DNA of 64,000 bases from Ifrita kowaldi (Eukaryota; Chordata; Aves; Passeriformes; Cinclosomatidae): assembly GCA_013398055.1 (NCBI GenBank), contig VZRS01007521.1, forward strand, positions 210,564 to 274,563, written 5' to 3'. The translations under genes and the position numbers were made by a program. The notes under the pieces were generated by a model. The model was not told where the DNA came from, searched no databases, and saw only the letters and a program-made list of their open reading frames with translations. Shown here piece after piece: positions 12,901 to 26,400 of the stretch (its first letter is position 1; every line of letters starts with the position of its first letter).

Positions 12901-15900
12901 ATATAAACAAATACTGGTATTAGATCATAAATTTCAATGACACTTTTGCTAGCAGCCCCTCAGAAGATGAAAGTCCCTCCACAAAACACAAAACCCCATA
13001 AAAGAAATAAAAAGCCTTCCAAAACTATGGATAGAGGACAGTAGACACCACCAGACCTGCAATTTTCTTGGAAAGTCTTTTTTTTTTTTTTTTGTATTGT
13101 TGGGCCAATTATAGTATTGATGTCTCAGCTTTGGCTGATCATGTCTTTCCCCTTTTAGAAGTGGCAGTGACTGCTTTCACCATACCTTGAAGATATCTGT
13201 GGCTCCCCTTTCAAAGTTGTTGGATCTGTTTTCTAAGACGATCAATTCCGTTTTGCCAGTCTCGCCATAAATCTGCATGAAGACTTTGGCATTGGTGCCT
13301 GCGGCTCTCACGTCTCCAGTAACTACAGACACCTCATAGTTTATCACTAGTCCAAAAATAAAGCAATTAAATCAGCAGAGAAACTCAGATAACAACATTC
13401 CCGGGGGCTCAGGTTCGAAATTAAATTACCTTGTCTTAACAAATGTCCACGTAGCCGACCATTTGCCCCTATCCAAACTAAATGTGAGATAACAGAACTC
13501 TTCACTGAGGACTAACCTAATAGTTTTCCTTTTACAAGTATTAAGCCAGTGTCAGAGGGGTGCAAAACAGAGCCTTAAAAGGGAATTTTGTTTCAGCACT
13601 AACTATAGACCGGTTGAATGGTCTCCCTAGCACAGTACGAGGGAGGGAGTTACAGAGAGCAGGGGAAAAACGCAGCATTCTTTCTCAGGATCTGTTGGCC
13701 AATTTTAACCATAGCCTTAGAAGAAAATGGGTCTACTGATAAAAGTCAAGTGGCCAGTAGGGATTTGGCACTTATTTATCAAAAAGCTTCTCCCTTCCAG
13801 GAAACGGCGTAATAAAGACAGGATGGGACATGTGCCTGTGCATAAAGAGAAAAAAGCACTGGGGCAGATAAATGTAGAAAAAAGCAGAACCCACTGATAT
13901 TGCGGTGAAGAAGCACATTGTCTTGTGCCGTACTGTGCTGCCCAGGATGTAAATTTTGCATATGGTCTCAGCAAATGGAGATGAAAATCTTTGTAATGTT
14001 TTCCCAACCCCTTTAAAAAACATGAGGAGAATATTTCAGTTTCCTCACGAGTATAAGCTCATAGGGACGGTGATTTTTGGTTGTAGTGCCTAACACAGCG
14101 GTGACCTTGCCCTCAAGAACGGGAGCAACACGTATTTAGCCCTAGCTAAACACAGCACATGCTCTCTTACGTTTCTCAATAGGAAAAATCTCACTCGGGT
14201 AGACTTCCACCTCCACCCTGCCATCAGCCTCATCCTTGTCAAGCCATCGGTTGCAGGGGAACATGTACTGCCTTCCCTGGACTGGAACTGTGATCTGAAC
14301 ACTGGCCAGGAACCAGCCGGACCGGAGACCCACGTTATCGTGCCCAATCAGTATTCGGTTGATCTTTGAAAAAAGCAAACAAAAACCCAGAGGGCAGGGA
14401 AAAAACCCAACACAACAGAATTTGCTTAGTGTATAACAATCTTCTTGCCCTGGCACTGTGTTCTTCCACTGTGTTCATGTAAATAATCCATATATGTACT
14501 TAACTATAGACTTAAAACACTCCTCACATGCTGGCATGCACAACAGATTACTGGTGTAAAACCTACGTAAAATGTGTCTCTTAATATCCAATGTAAAGAT
14601 GAAAGGTTCTTTCATCACATTCAATATTGAGTGTTATTTTGATTCTGAATTCAGACACTTGCACAAAGTATAGAGCCACCTGCAATTAATTCTTACCTTT
14701 CCAATATCCATCATATCTAGGGTAAACTCATCCACTCGACCACGTTCAAAATAATTGCCTAGATCATTATCAGAGACTAAGAGGGGCTCTTTGCTGGAGT
14801 CTGCTCTTTCGCCGTAGAGTTTGATGAAAACTCTGGAATCTGAGCTGGCACCAGGGATATCTCCCGTCTTCACACTGATGTGATAACTGACATCTGGAGT
14901 AAGATGGATGTACAAAACACAGACATGTGAGTGACATTTCCAGTGCCCAGCCAAGCAATTGGCTTCAAACAAGATATAGGGGAGGAAAGCTCCAGATACA
15001 GACACAGAAAGGACTTTGCCCTCCGTCCATGTATCCAGTATCTTAAAGCCATGCTGGAGAAGCTGTCACACCTTGGAGTTTTTCACCAAAAAATGAGAAC
15101 CAATAGTTACACTAGTAAGCATAAAATATTCTGTATGCCTCCCTCTCACTGTTAGATGATTACCCAAGCCATAAAAATGCACTTAGGCAAATGGGATAAT
15201 GGGATTATTTCACGCTTTTTATACTTACAATTTAATTCAATAACTTTGACCCTTTTTTTTTTTTTTTAAACGACACAACCTGTGCTCTGCAAGCACCATT
15301 TTCTAAAGAAAATCATAGCGTTGGAGCCCTGGTTCTCCAGAGTAGGACAATATAATTTTTTTGGTGGTTTTCTTCTGAGAATGCAGTTATTTGATGGAAT
15401 TTACTCTACTAAAACAGTGGCAATTCAAGATCCTTCTGAGCAAGATATACAAATAGGCAGTTCTTAAACAAATCACAACATTAAAAATTGAAATTTCTTT
15501 CTACCTATACAATGTTGCAATTATGCTCTTTTATACAAATTAATCCTATTCATAAACTAGAATTTAAGAGTCAGAGGCATTTCTTGTAGCACGACCTATT
15601 GCAGCTTCTTGCATAGGAATGACAAAAAAAAGCCCAGTAGATTTACTGGGAACTGACAAGAATTATTAAGAAGAATAAAGCAAATAAACACATCCATGTA
15701 CAACTCGAACCCAGATCTTCTTTTTTCCAAGCTAAACTCACTTTTTAGCAACGGTGACTCCCCAGCAGGCACTAATTCTCGGACAATCTGACCATCGTCC
15801 TCATTTTTGTCAAGCCATCTGGTTTACAAAAATAAATAATTAATTGAATAATTAGCACCTGTTAGACCTTTCAGAATCTACACTGGCTTCACACATAGCC

Positions 15901-18900
15901 CAAATCCACACCACCATCAAAAAGATGTTTTTAGAGGGCTCTGTATCTCTTTATCTTAGCAGGAACTTGACCAGACCATATGGCAGCCACATTTTAAACC
16001 TCACTTTTTCCAAGAAGAGGGACCATGAGAGCTCTGCTCGCAGTAGATAAGCATCTGCTGTGATGTCCATCTGTCTGAAAAGCACAAACTCCACAACCAC
16101 AAGTTATTCCTGTGAACAGGCAGTCTTAATGTCTTGAAAGCATTGACCATCATTGACCAGAAAGACTTGCAGCCTCTGCTACTAGAGGGAGGGGGTGAAT
16201 TATGTTATTCCCATTTCCAGGGCTGGGTACGTGGAGGCAGCTGGCATCAGCAAAAAGGGAGGATTTCCTATGTGTTTCAACATTAAAGGTCCAACTAGAC
16301 TAATTAAGAAGAGGAACTGGGCACAAAGCAGACTGTAGCATGTTCTTAAGGGAAGAAATTCTGAAAGGAAAATAATGGAATTGTAGAATGGTTTGGGTTG
16401 GAAGGGACCCTAAGGACCATCCCGTCCCACCCTCTGCCATGGGCAGGGACACCTTCCACTATCCCAGGTTGCTCCAAGCCCCATCCAACCTGGCCTTGGA
16501 TGCTTCCAGGGGTGGGGTAGCCACAGCTTCTCTGGGCAACCTGTGTCAGGACCACACCACCCTGATAGTAAAGAATTGCTTCTTAATATCTAATCTCTCT
16601 GCCCTCCTTCAGCTTAAGATAATTTCCTTTGTATCCTACCACTACATGCCTTTTTCAGAAGTTCCCTCTTCAGTCCCCCTCCAAAAGTCCCCTCCCAAGG
16701 CAGAGAGAAACCAGCTGCTAACCTGGTAACCTTCACAGCTGCTCCTTCAGCCTCAGGGATGAAGGATTTACAGCCCCAACCCCATCATGAACCCTCCAGC
16801 AGCCATTGCATGAAAACAGCCAGGGCCGTGGCAGAAGTTTCTCGCTTTCCTCTTCAATCCCAGATTGCTGCAGCACTCAGTATATTCCTGTAAGCATCTG
16901 TTTAGGGTCAGGTTTCCCACAGTGGNATTGACCAGAAAGACTTGCAGCCTCTGCTACTAGAGGGAGGGGGTGAATTATGTTATTCCCATTTCCAGGGCTG
17001 GGTACGTGGAGGCAGCTGGCATCAGCAAAAAGGGAGGATTTCCTATGTGTTTCAACATTAAAGGTCCAACTAGACTAATTAAGAAGAGGAACTGGGCACA
17101 AAGCAGACTGTAGCATGTTCTTAAGGGAAGAAATTCTGAAAGGAAAATAATGGAATTGTAGAATGGTTTGGGTTGGAAGGGACCCTAAGGACCATCCCGT
17201 CCCACCCTCTGCCATGGGCAGGGACACCTTCCACTATCCCAGGTTGCTCCAAGCCCCATCCAACCTGGCCTTGGATGCTTCCAGGGGTGGGGTAGCCACA
17301 GCTTCTCTGGGCAACCTGTGTCAGGACCACACCACCCTGATAGTAAAGAATTGCTTCTTAATATCTAATCTCTCTGCCCTCCTTCAGCTTAAGATAATTT
17401 CCTTTGTATCCTACCACTACATGCCTTTTTCAGAAGTTCCCTCTTCAGTCCCCCTCCAAAAGTCCCCTCCCAAGGCAGAGAGAAACCAGCTGCTAACCTG
17501 GTAACCTTCACAGCTGCTCCTTCAGCCTCAGGGATGAAGGATTTACAGCCCCAACCCCATCATGAACCCTCCAGCAGCCATTGCATGAAAACAGCCAGGG
17601 CCGTGGCAGAAGTTTCTCGCTTTCCTCTTCAATCCCAGATTGCTGCAGCACTCAGTATATTCCTGTAAGCATCTGTTTAGGGTCAGGTTTCCCACAGTGG
17701 TGCTGTGAGAGCAGGAGCAGTTCCCAGAATGCCCATTGTTCCCAGGTACACATCTATCTACAGCAGCGCCTTTTGCAGCTAAAAATACTGTTTCAATCCA
17801 GCAGGGGCGAGAAAAGGACAAATGAGCACTCTGGCAGGTCATGCAGAGCATTTAAATGGCTTTAACAATTCCCAGGACCAGGAGGAGTAAAAACAAATGC
17901 CCAGAAACTGTTTCTTTTTAAAGGTGGCCACACTGGACCACAGCAGACCTGCTTCTGCACAAACACATGCAGCCCATGCGCCCTGTGAGCTTCCCACAGT
18001 GTCAGTGTGACACACACATTGTCCTTGGCTGACCCGTGTGCCAAAAAGGAGCAGAGCTCACTTCCCATCAAAGTTTCTATCTTTGACAGTGAGTCAGCAC
18101 GTATGGAAACCAGAAAACAACCCTTATAACCAGGACTTGGGGACGTGAACAAAGAGAGCTGCTGAGAGCTGGATCTAACCTAAGGCACCTTGCTGGTGAA
18201 AAGCCAGCACAGCTCACAGTCATCACCAGTTGGACCAGATATTTTGGAAGACCCAGGATGGTACGTCTCCCCTTAATCCCTCTGAAGGGATATTATATTT
18301 TCAATCTTCTCCCCTCTCCTCCCAACCAGAGGAAAACAATAAGCACAAAGAAACCATGCGAAAAACAGCAGCACCAGGAAAGAAATCCAAACATGAGCTA
18401 GAGCCAGCCAGGTCCTGGAAGCACGAGCAGCAGTGTTGTCATGCAAAAAAGGTGCACAGGAGACCCACCACACAGACACACGTCTCCAGCCCCAGCTTCC
18501 CTCTAAGCTTTGGGAGGTTGTCGGGTATGCACTCTACCCCGTACTCTTCCCTTTCTCTGTAAAGCAGGTGGCCTTGGACAGGGCGAAAAGCTCAGGTGGT
18601 CAGCATGAAGATGACAAACACATAAACATGTGATGTGTGAGGATATCAGATATGGTGTTGTGCCTCAGAGGGGGCTGAGGGGTGTAGTGGGACAGAGGAG
18701 CAGAAAAATCTGTGGGGAAGACCATGACGCTGACGTCAAGAATTGAGCAAGGGTAGATTGCAATGAGAGCATGCTAAGACATCACGCTGTCTTAAGAAAG
18801 GAAGCCTTTACTGATATTTTGGGGCTGGGGTGGGATGGGGTTGTTTTACCTGTTAGAATGATCCTTAATACCTTTGTATCATGTAGTTCTTGATGCTGGC

Positions 18901-21900
18901 TCAGGATTCACGTCCTTGGACAGGTATCCAATGGCTAGGGGACCACGTAATCCCAAAAGTCAAGATGCTTCTGTGTACATGGATGTTAACTGGGAGGACC
19001 CACAAAATTCAAGCCTGAATTCTACCACCCCAGGATCACTGAACTCAGCATGGCCTTCAGGAAGGCAGAAGTTGACAAGGTAGACACACTTCTGCTCTCC
19101 TGGCTTTTGTGCCCTGCAAGCTGCTGTTTCTGTTGCCAGTGGACGTGCTGCTGTTTTCTGTCACCTTTGCCATTGCTGATGTTTTAGGGGTGTCTGGGAT
19201 AAATCTGAGTGAATCTCTCCTGCGCTGAGGTGGCAGGATAAAAATACATCCCACAAGAAACAGATCTCTGTGTGCAGCGCAGAAAATGCTAACTGCTTCA
19301 GCCGTGAGGATGGAGGAGAAAAGCAAATCAGAAAAGCAGGACACACCCTAAGATAAAGAAATTCCGTCTACCACTGCCGGTAGGTACTGATGGCAAGAAA
19401 GGGAGCATGTCTTGGACTGAAGGAGGAAGAGGGAGGTTTATCAGCAGGAGTGGTTTAAAGCTCCTTGTGCTGTTTCAGCCAAGAGAGCAGCCAGGAGTGG
19501 CAGAAGCACTATTTTCTTGAGAAGATTAGTGACAGAGGAAATATTTGGATGAGCAATGCCACTGCGTCCCTTCCCTTCATCACATATGCATCAATATCCT
19601 AATTTCACTCCAGTGTAATTCCAACAGCATATCACTGAGCAGCAGATTGAAACCAGGGGTTTATATTCTTACACCGAACACAAATGGATTGACACATTAT
19701 AAACACATCTGGCTGGAGAAAATAGAATATTTCAGTGCAGTGCCGTCATATCCCTAGTACAAAAAGCATGTCAAAATCTCCTATTTTATCAGAGCCTTTA
19801 TATGATTTCAGTGAATGTAATTCACATGCCACTGTGGATTTTGCAAGGGTGTAGTCGTGTCCTGTGTCACATCCTTGATTTTAAAGAGATGCTTTATGAC
19901 CAATATAACTCAAAGAAGACAGAAATGTGACATGAAAGGCACTCCAGAAAGAATTTCTAGAGGATCAGAGAGTCAGGTGACCACTGGAAAAAATACTGTA
20001 TGACATCATGTGCAGCATTTGAAATCCAGCTTGAGTTCAATTAGAATGATTGGCACATCCATTAGATTCAGAGGCACATATGTATTTGTGTGTGCCTTTA
20101 AATATAACCTATATACAAAAATGTGTAAAAAGAGATAGACATTTCAGTTTATTTTTAGGCAAGAAAAGGAGGTTTCTCTTGTATGATGAACATTTTTTGG
20201 CATTTGATTGAATAAATGTACTTTTGCAGGAGTCTCCTAGTGCATCATCCCATTCATGGTCTGTCTGTTGTTCTTCAGAGACTTAACAATGTTCCCTTAT
20301 GCTTGTGCTGGATAAAAATTAGGATGGTGGGGGCCATATGCTTAGAAAAAAAGATTTAATGACATATCACTGAAGATTTCAGCAGAGTTGTAATGATTTA
20401 TAGCATGTAAAATTCTATCCTATCACAATCTCACAGCTTTGTCTGATTGAAAACTCATTTCTGTCTGGGATATAAATATTATAAAAAATAGGCTGTTTTA
20501 GAGCATGTCAGCTAGTCCATTCCTGGACTTCCAGAGAGCTTTGAGGAGAAAATGAAACAAGCAGAACTCAGTTCTGATCTCCAAAAAAGTTTGGCTCCAT
20601 TTCTGGGGCAAAAGGTGAACCCCCTTAATTTTGAGCTTTGCAGCAGTATTCACCATCACAATACCTAAACCACATCAGGTGTTACAAGGTACAAACTGTT
20701 CAGTGATGCCACTGAATGATTCAGGATTCAGTTCCTAAAAGCATGGATATTATAATGCCATGTGGCCGTAAGGGAGGAATAGTACTGCATCCAAGTGATG
20801 TACTAGTAATTCTGCAAATAACGCTCGGGGAAGAAACTTGCATTTACTTCTTGCAAGCAAGGATCAAATGACCGCTTTAAAAATCACTGACTCTAAGCCA
20901 ACTGTTTAAAGAGTTGAAAGTACAGGCCTGGGAGTCGTTATTTCTCGGTGCTCTTCCTACATCTGACACAAACTCACAATTAATCCACTTAGCTTCTCTT
21001 TATCTCTGCTGGCTTCCTTGTACAACAAAGACAGTTCTTCTTACAGAGCTCTTGTGATTACTAAGGAATAGATGATCCTGTGGAGTCACAGAAGAGATTT
21101 CAAGTTAGAAGGCAAAACACAGTTGTGTATATGAATATGCAAATAACAGGAACAGAGACTTCAACAAGTTCCATGCAATGAAGGTCTATAAGGGTAAGTG
21201 AAGAAATCAGTTAGAGTGGAAACTGATTAGGCAGATTTTTGATAGAGTATCTGCTCCCCACGTGCGGCTGCAGCCTGGTTTGCACAGAGGTGAGGAGCCT
21301 GTGGAGCTTTCTGCACAGGTGAGATGTGTTTCTGCAGGAAGGCATTTTGTCCCCTAGCTGTCCCATAGGAGCAGCTGAGTGTCACAAGGTCAATGGAGTA
21401 GTTTTCAGTACGAACCCAGCAGCAAAACGTGTTTTCTCCAGACCATGAAATTGTGCTGTGAAGAAGAGTGGAAGTTAATCGAGTCTTGGAGATAAAGGCA
21501 GTGAGAACAGCATGTCTACTGGCCAAGCAGAAAGAGAATCTTCCCTTGGATGGAGTCTCTAACTAGCCTTACTAGCATTTCCTCATCTTGGGCAAGTCTT
21601 TTTCAACATCTTGCCTCTGAAGAGGCGGGTGGAGCAGGACTCCCTGAGCTCCTACCAAAGCAGCGAGGACATGAGCTGTCCTTGGCCTACAGGAGTGGAG
21701 AGGAACATCCAAACACTGCAGGCCATGGAGATGTCTGTCCCTCACACGGAGGATGCAGTGGGTGAGCACCTTCGCCCTCAGATCTCTCCAGACTCCATGA
21801 CGACACCCGTACACTGCGATGATGCCTCAGTCTCTCGGGAGACACGGGCACCAAAGGGAGCGAGAGGGAGCAGCTGTCCCTGTGCTTGATGGCGATCAGT

Positions 21901-23388
21901 CATGTCACCTTCTGAATCTGAGAGGAAATAGATAATGCTGGCACAAGGACAGCAAATAAAGCCACACGAGCAACACTGATATCACTCGGGGAAAGAGACA
22001 TTTAGAAAGATAAGAAGAGTGGAATTCCATCGCTGGTGACCTGAAGCCTGAAGGTACACCATGAATATTTTGGGGATAAGGTCTTGGATTTTTTCTCTCC
22101 GTCCTTTTTCTGTCCCTGGCCCGAGGGGAATGCCTGCTGGTGCTCCTGATCCACAGGTGTAAACCTAAGGGGAAGGGATTTATCACTCCAAGCTGATGGA
22201 AGACACCCAGTTTAGCAGTCACATAAGGAGACAATTCAAAAAGGAAATCTCTAAAATGAGCCAGCTGCACAGTGCAGTTAGACACAGAAATATCTCTGAG
22301 GAGTCTGAGCAAAACAGCCCTTCACGTGGACACTTCATGTCCAAGGAAAAACCTGTCTAGCTTGGTTGCTTAACTCAGTAAAACATATGGTTGTTAAATA
22401 TGGATCAAAAGGCAGCAATGACTATGTGGCTGTTTGTTCTTTGAAAAGGGAGAGACTGGCTTGCTTTTCACAACCAAGATGACATTGCATCTGCTGCTCC
22501 GTGCTGTCTCCCCGGTGAGTTTGCTCTCTGATGTGACGTGGCTTTAGCAACGCCAAGAGGCTGGGGCTGGCTCCTGTTTCGTTTTTGGCTGACTCCCCTC
22601 ATTATAGTGGAGTTCTTTCAAGACAAGAGACAAGTAACCAGCTTAGAGGCTTTACCTTTGTCTTCAATTTTAAAATAATTGTGTTTGAGTTTTGCAATTC
22701 CACTTATCCCCGGGAGATGATTTTTTAGAACAGGTACTTGGTGTTCTTAAATGGAGCTCAGTGGATGACCATCCTACAGGGTGGACATCCTGAGAGGGTA
22801 AGTGGGACCCTGAACTACACTGCAGTGAATCTCTGTTTTCACCCAGTTCTTGCTAATTTGTGCTGCAGTGTTGAGGCAGACCCCAGTGAGTGCCAAGACA
22901 CATCATGCATCTTGCTCCCCACAGGCAGCCTCAGTACAGCACATTTCTTTTGGACACTTGATTGTCTAGGGGAGAGAAGACTACATTTGTAACCCACCCA
23001 CGGGGGTAAGCCACAGCCCTCTGCTCTACCCCTGTCTCTGCATTTCCCCTCATGCGAGGAGCTCTCGGGATGGCAGCATAACAATTTTTCATGCTCCCAA
23101 CACAAAAATAGCATCCCATTGCTCCCAGAAAGATGGGATGTGCATGTGAGGGACCAGAACCTCGTTCCACACATGCAGTAACACCAGCAGATTGCAGAGC
23201 GTGTTTCTGCAGCAGGCAATTGCAGTGACACTGGGTGTGGTACTGGAAGGTTACATTTTGTCTTTTGGAAATTCTGTGCATTATGGAGGTAATTGGATTA
23301 GAAGGGACCTTCCAGATTGCTGGTCATTTGGTGAGGGGAGTTAATTGTATCTTAAACCTCCCAAAACACACTCTTTGCTTTCAAGCTT

Positions 23389-23428
<40 letters not shown>

Positions 23429-26400
23429 AAAAGAACGAATGCATAAATAAAAAGGATTAAGCTGCGCTCAGAAAATTCCAGTCATGGACCAACAACTAGG
23501 CTCTTCAAAGTCTGGCAAATGCATAGACAGAGACTTAATTTGCAAGCATTGTTTCCAGTACCTGTAGCAGGGGAATTCCACAGCCTCACTTTCTGGCTGT
23601 CCTTCTTCCCTCACTATCACTTTGGCAAGGTACCAGCCACTGCTTCCTCCTTTGCCATCATGCCCTATCCTCACCCTCCTCACCTGCTTCAGCGTTACTG
23701 CTTCAACGAAGAATTCATCAGCCTTTGAGGAGGAGAATAAAAAAAGGTAAGGCAATATTTCTCCTAAAAAGCGAACAAACAACCCAAATTTATTATTGCA
23801 ATCAAACCAACATCATCAGCATGCCGCAAGACAGTTCTTCACAAGATGAAGGAGAAAGTACAAATTTACCGAAGAATAAAAAGCGTGAATATTTGTGCTA
23901 GATGTGTAAGGTTAGATTTGTAAATATATGATCTGCCAGCGTTTAAATCTCCCATGTCATTTCATGCCCTCCACAACTGTAAAAAAAGAGAAGTAATTTG
24001 ATTATTAAGAAATTCATACAGAGAGGCAGTAAATCCAAGTTAAAACCCCTGCTCAGATATAAGCCTTCTGAGAAGTCAGAAGCAGGTCACTTCAGACCAA
24101 ATCTACAGAGGTGTTTGGAGGTACAGTTCAAAGACATTACACTGTGTTAAAGTCAGACAGCACTGATTACCGAGCACAGTTTAACCCCATTTAATTTCCT
24201 GGCACGCCAGTATAGGCAGGGCTGCACAGGAGTATTTCCAGCTGGTCTATGAGTTGTGTTCAGAGGGTGGTGTGAACCTAACCCAGCAGATAAATACCCT
24301 CAATATCCCACAAGAAACACGGATTTTATGTCTTTTTTCTGTTGTTGTTCTTTTTTCCCCCCTGGAAACAGGCTCAAATTACCAAGCCAGAGATTAGCCC
24401 AAGGGATGTAGCCGCAAGAGCAAAGCTCTGTTACCCAAGAGCTCACTGGGACTGACAGTCCCTGATGGCTGAGAGAAGAGAAATGCATTAAGAGAGTGAG
24501 TTACTCCTCTGGGAACCAGGCCAGGCAGGAGTATCTCTGGCGCATGTACAGACACACACACATGGCAGAGGTGTGGTAAATACCGGGTGTAAACACACAG
24601 CGTATCTGCAGCATACAGCCCAACAAGGAGACACAACTGCTGTGGTTGCCATCCAGCTGAGATGCCCTGCTTAGGTAAGAGGAAGATAACCACTGTCTTT
24701 CGGTTGTTCTTCATCTCCCAAAAGCACACAGGGGGGTAGCACACATCCAGCTGGCTCCCAGAAAGCGCGGTGGCAAGGCAGTGTTTACGCAAATACTGAA
24801 ATTTATTAGAACGATAATAATTATGTCATCATCCAGGACTCCAAACTGACCTTCAGAACGAAGGCAGCTAAGCATTTTGCCACTGTTTAAAGTGTTAATG
24901 ATGGGCTTACATATGTCAATGCTGCTTACACACTCAAAATTGCTGAATTGGGGATTTAAGGCATCAAAACCTCACTGACTTAGTCCAAGTCAATGTAATT
25001 TAATTCATTAGGCCTGATGCTCACCTTACTTATTAATGGCTGTTATAAATTAATGAGTAAGTAACTAACTGGAACCGCAACAGGGCAAACAACTAATTTA
25101 AAGGCATCTTTAAATCTTACTTTCTACACAGGCTGTTAGTTTGCATCTGCAGGCAAACTTTTTAAGTTAAATTGGTAATCAAGGTACTATTGGTTTGAGT
25201 AGCTGTAGATTAGAGACTGCACTGACTTAGCAACATTTCTTTTTAACAGTATATCTGAGTTAATCAATGTAGATATACTCATTCAGCCTCTTGAATATAT
25301 GAGCTCTAAGTTTGTCAGGATCAATTCTTAAACAGCTTCCAGTTCATTCACCAGCTTTCAGCTCTTTGTGCCAGGGGAGCAGTTTTCCACTAATAGGTTC
25401 CAGTTTGGTTTATGTCATCTGCATACTATTAATCACATCATTTGATTGCCAAAATGATTTTCCCCTTTTTATCCTCCTTCATGCAAGCTAGCCTATAACT
25501 TATTTTTGTGAATAAATGTCACAGAATCATCACAGAACCCTAGAATGGTTTGGATTAGAAGGGACCTTAAAGGGACCTGACATGCGCAGGGACACCTTCC
25601 ACTAGACTAAGTGGATCCAAGTCTCACCCAACATGGACTTGGACAAGGATGGAGCATGCCATAAAATAGCCATCATCTGTGTTTAAAATATTTGTATTCT
25701 CTGCAAACCAAGCGTCTTTCTTTGGAACTGCACTGAAACAGCCTTCAGCACCAAAAAACAACTCACTTTGCTACCATTTTCACAAAAACAGGCTTCACCA
25801 AATGACAAAATGCCATCCTTTACTGCTTGGACCTGCTTTTTAAACTAAAATATCTATAATGTCAATGCATTGGCAAAAAGAAAAGATGTTTGCAAAGTCC
25901 ATTTATGCAAACCTATATATAATTTAGAAGCAGAATGGACTCTCACACTATGTAATTGCCACATTTCCACAGACAGATCTTAAAAGAACAAGAAATACTT
26001 GATGAAAGTTCTTTTAAAATCTAGAAGAGCTCAGTGATTTCAGTGAAGAATTGGAAATTCTGGACACTCAAAGGCAAATTCAAAGTGCTAATGAATATTT
26101 CAGAAGCCTGAATTCAATGGTCTGCTTTGAAAACGTGACCTCCTCTTTTTATCTCCGTTTTCTTTCCACTCTGAACCTTCAATCAAATAATGACACAAAA
26201 GATGGGAAATCTGCAGAGTTCTGTGATCAGATTCTCAAAATCTCCTTCTGGAGATATCGATTACGTTTTACCAGTCTAAGTTGGACCCTAGAGATCCAAA
26301 ATTGGATACATATTAAGTAGCTTGACCCTGTAGATCAGATCAGCAAACTATTTGCTTGCTGATGCTGCCAATACTGCAAGGGCTTTAACTACAATTTGAC

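Larger units (their letters stand above)
16152..17700. repeat. Perfect 774-bp direct repeat flanking one N, probable assembly artefact
   Basis: Copy 1 (16152-16925) and copy 2 (16927-17700) look identical over their whole length and are separated only by the ambiguous base at 16926. A real duplication would normally show some divergence and no N at the joint. Confidence 0.9.
15819..23561 (-). other. LOXHD1: LOXHD1 intron L-M (7.7 kb)
   Basis: This intron contains a perfect tandem repeat around a single N (16152-17700), two copies of one CR1 inside it, and a 35-nt A run at 23392. Between 17700 and 23390 I see mostly unique sequence without convincing coding signal. Confidence 0.85.

Noticed and set aside
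21541..21890. Overlapping open frames of 71-92 codons on both strands
   Set aside because: No domain, no splice or start context, and neither frame matches a family I know.
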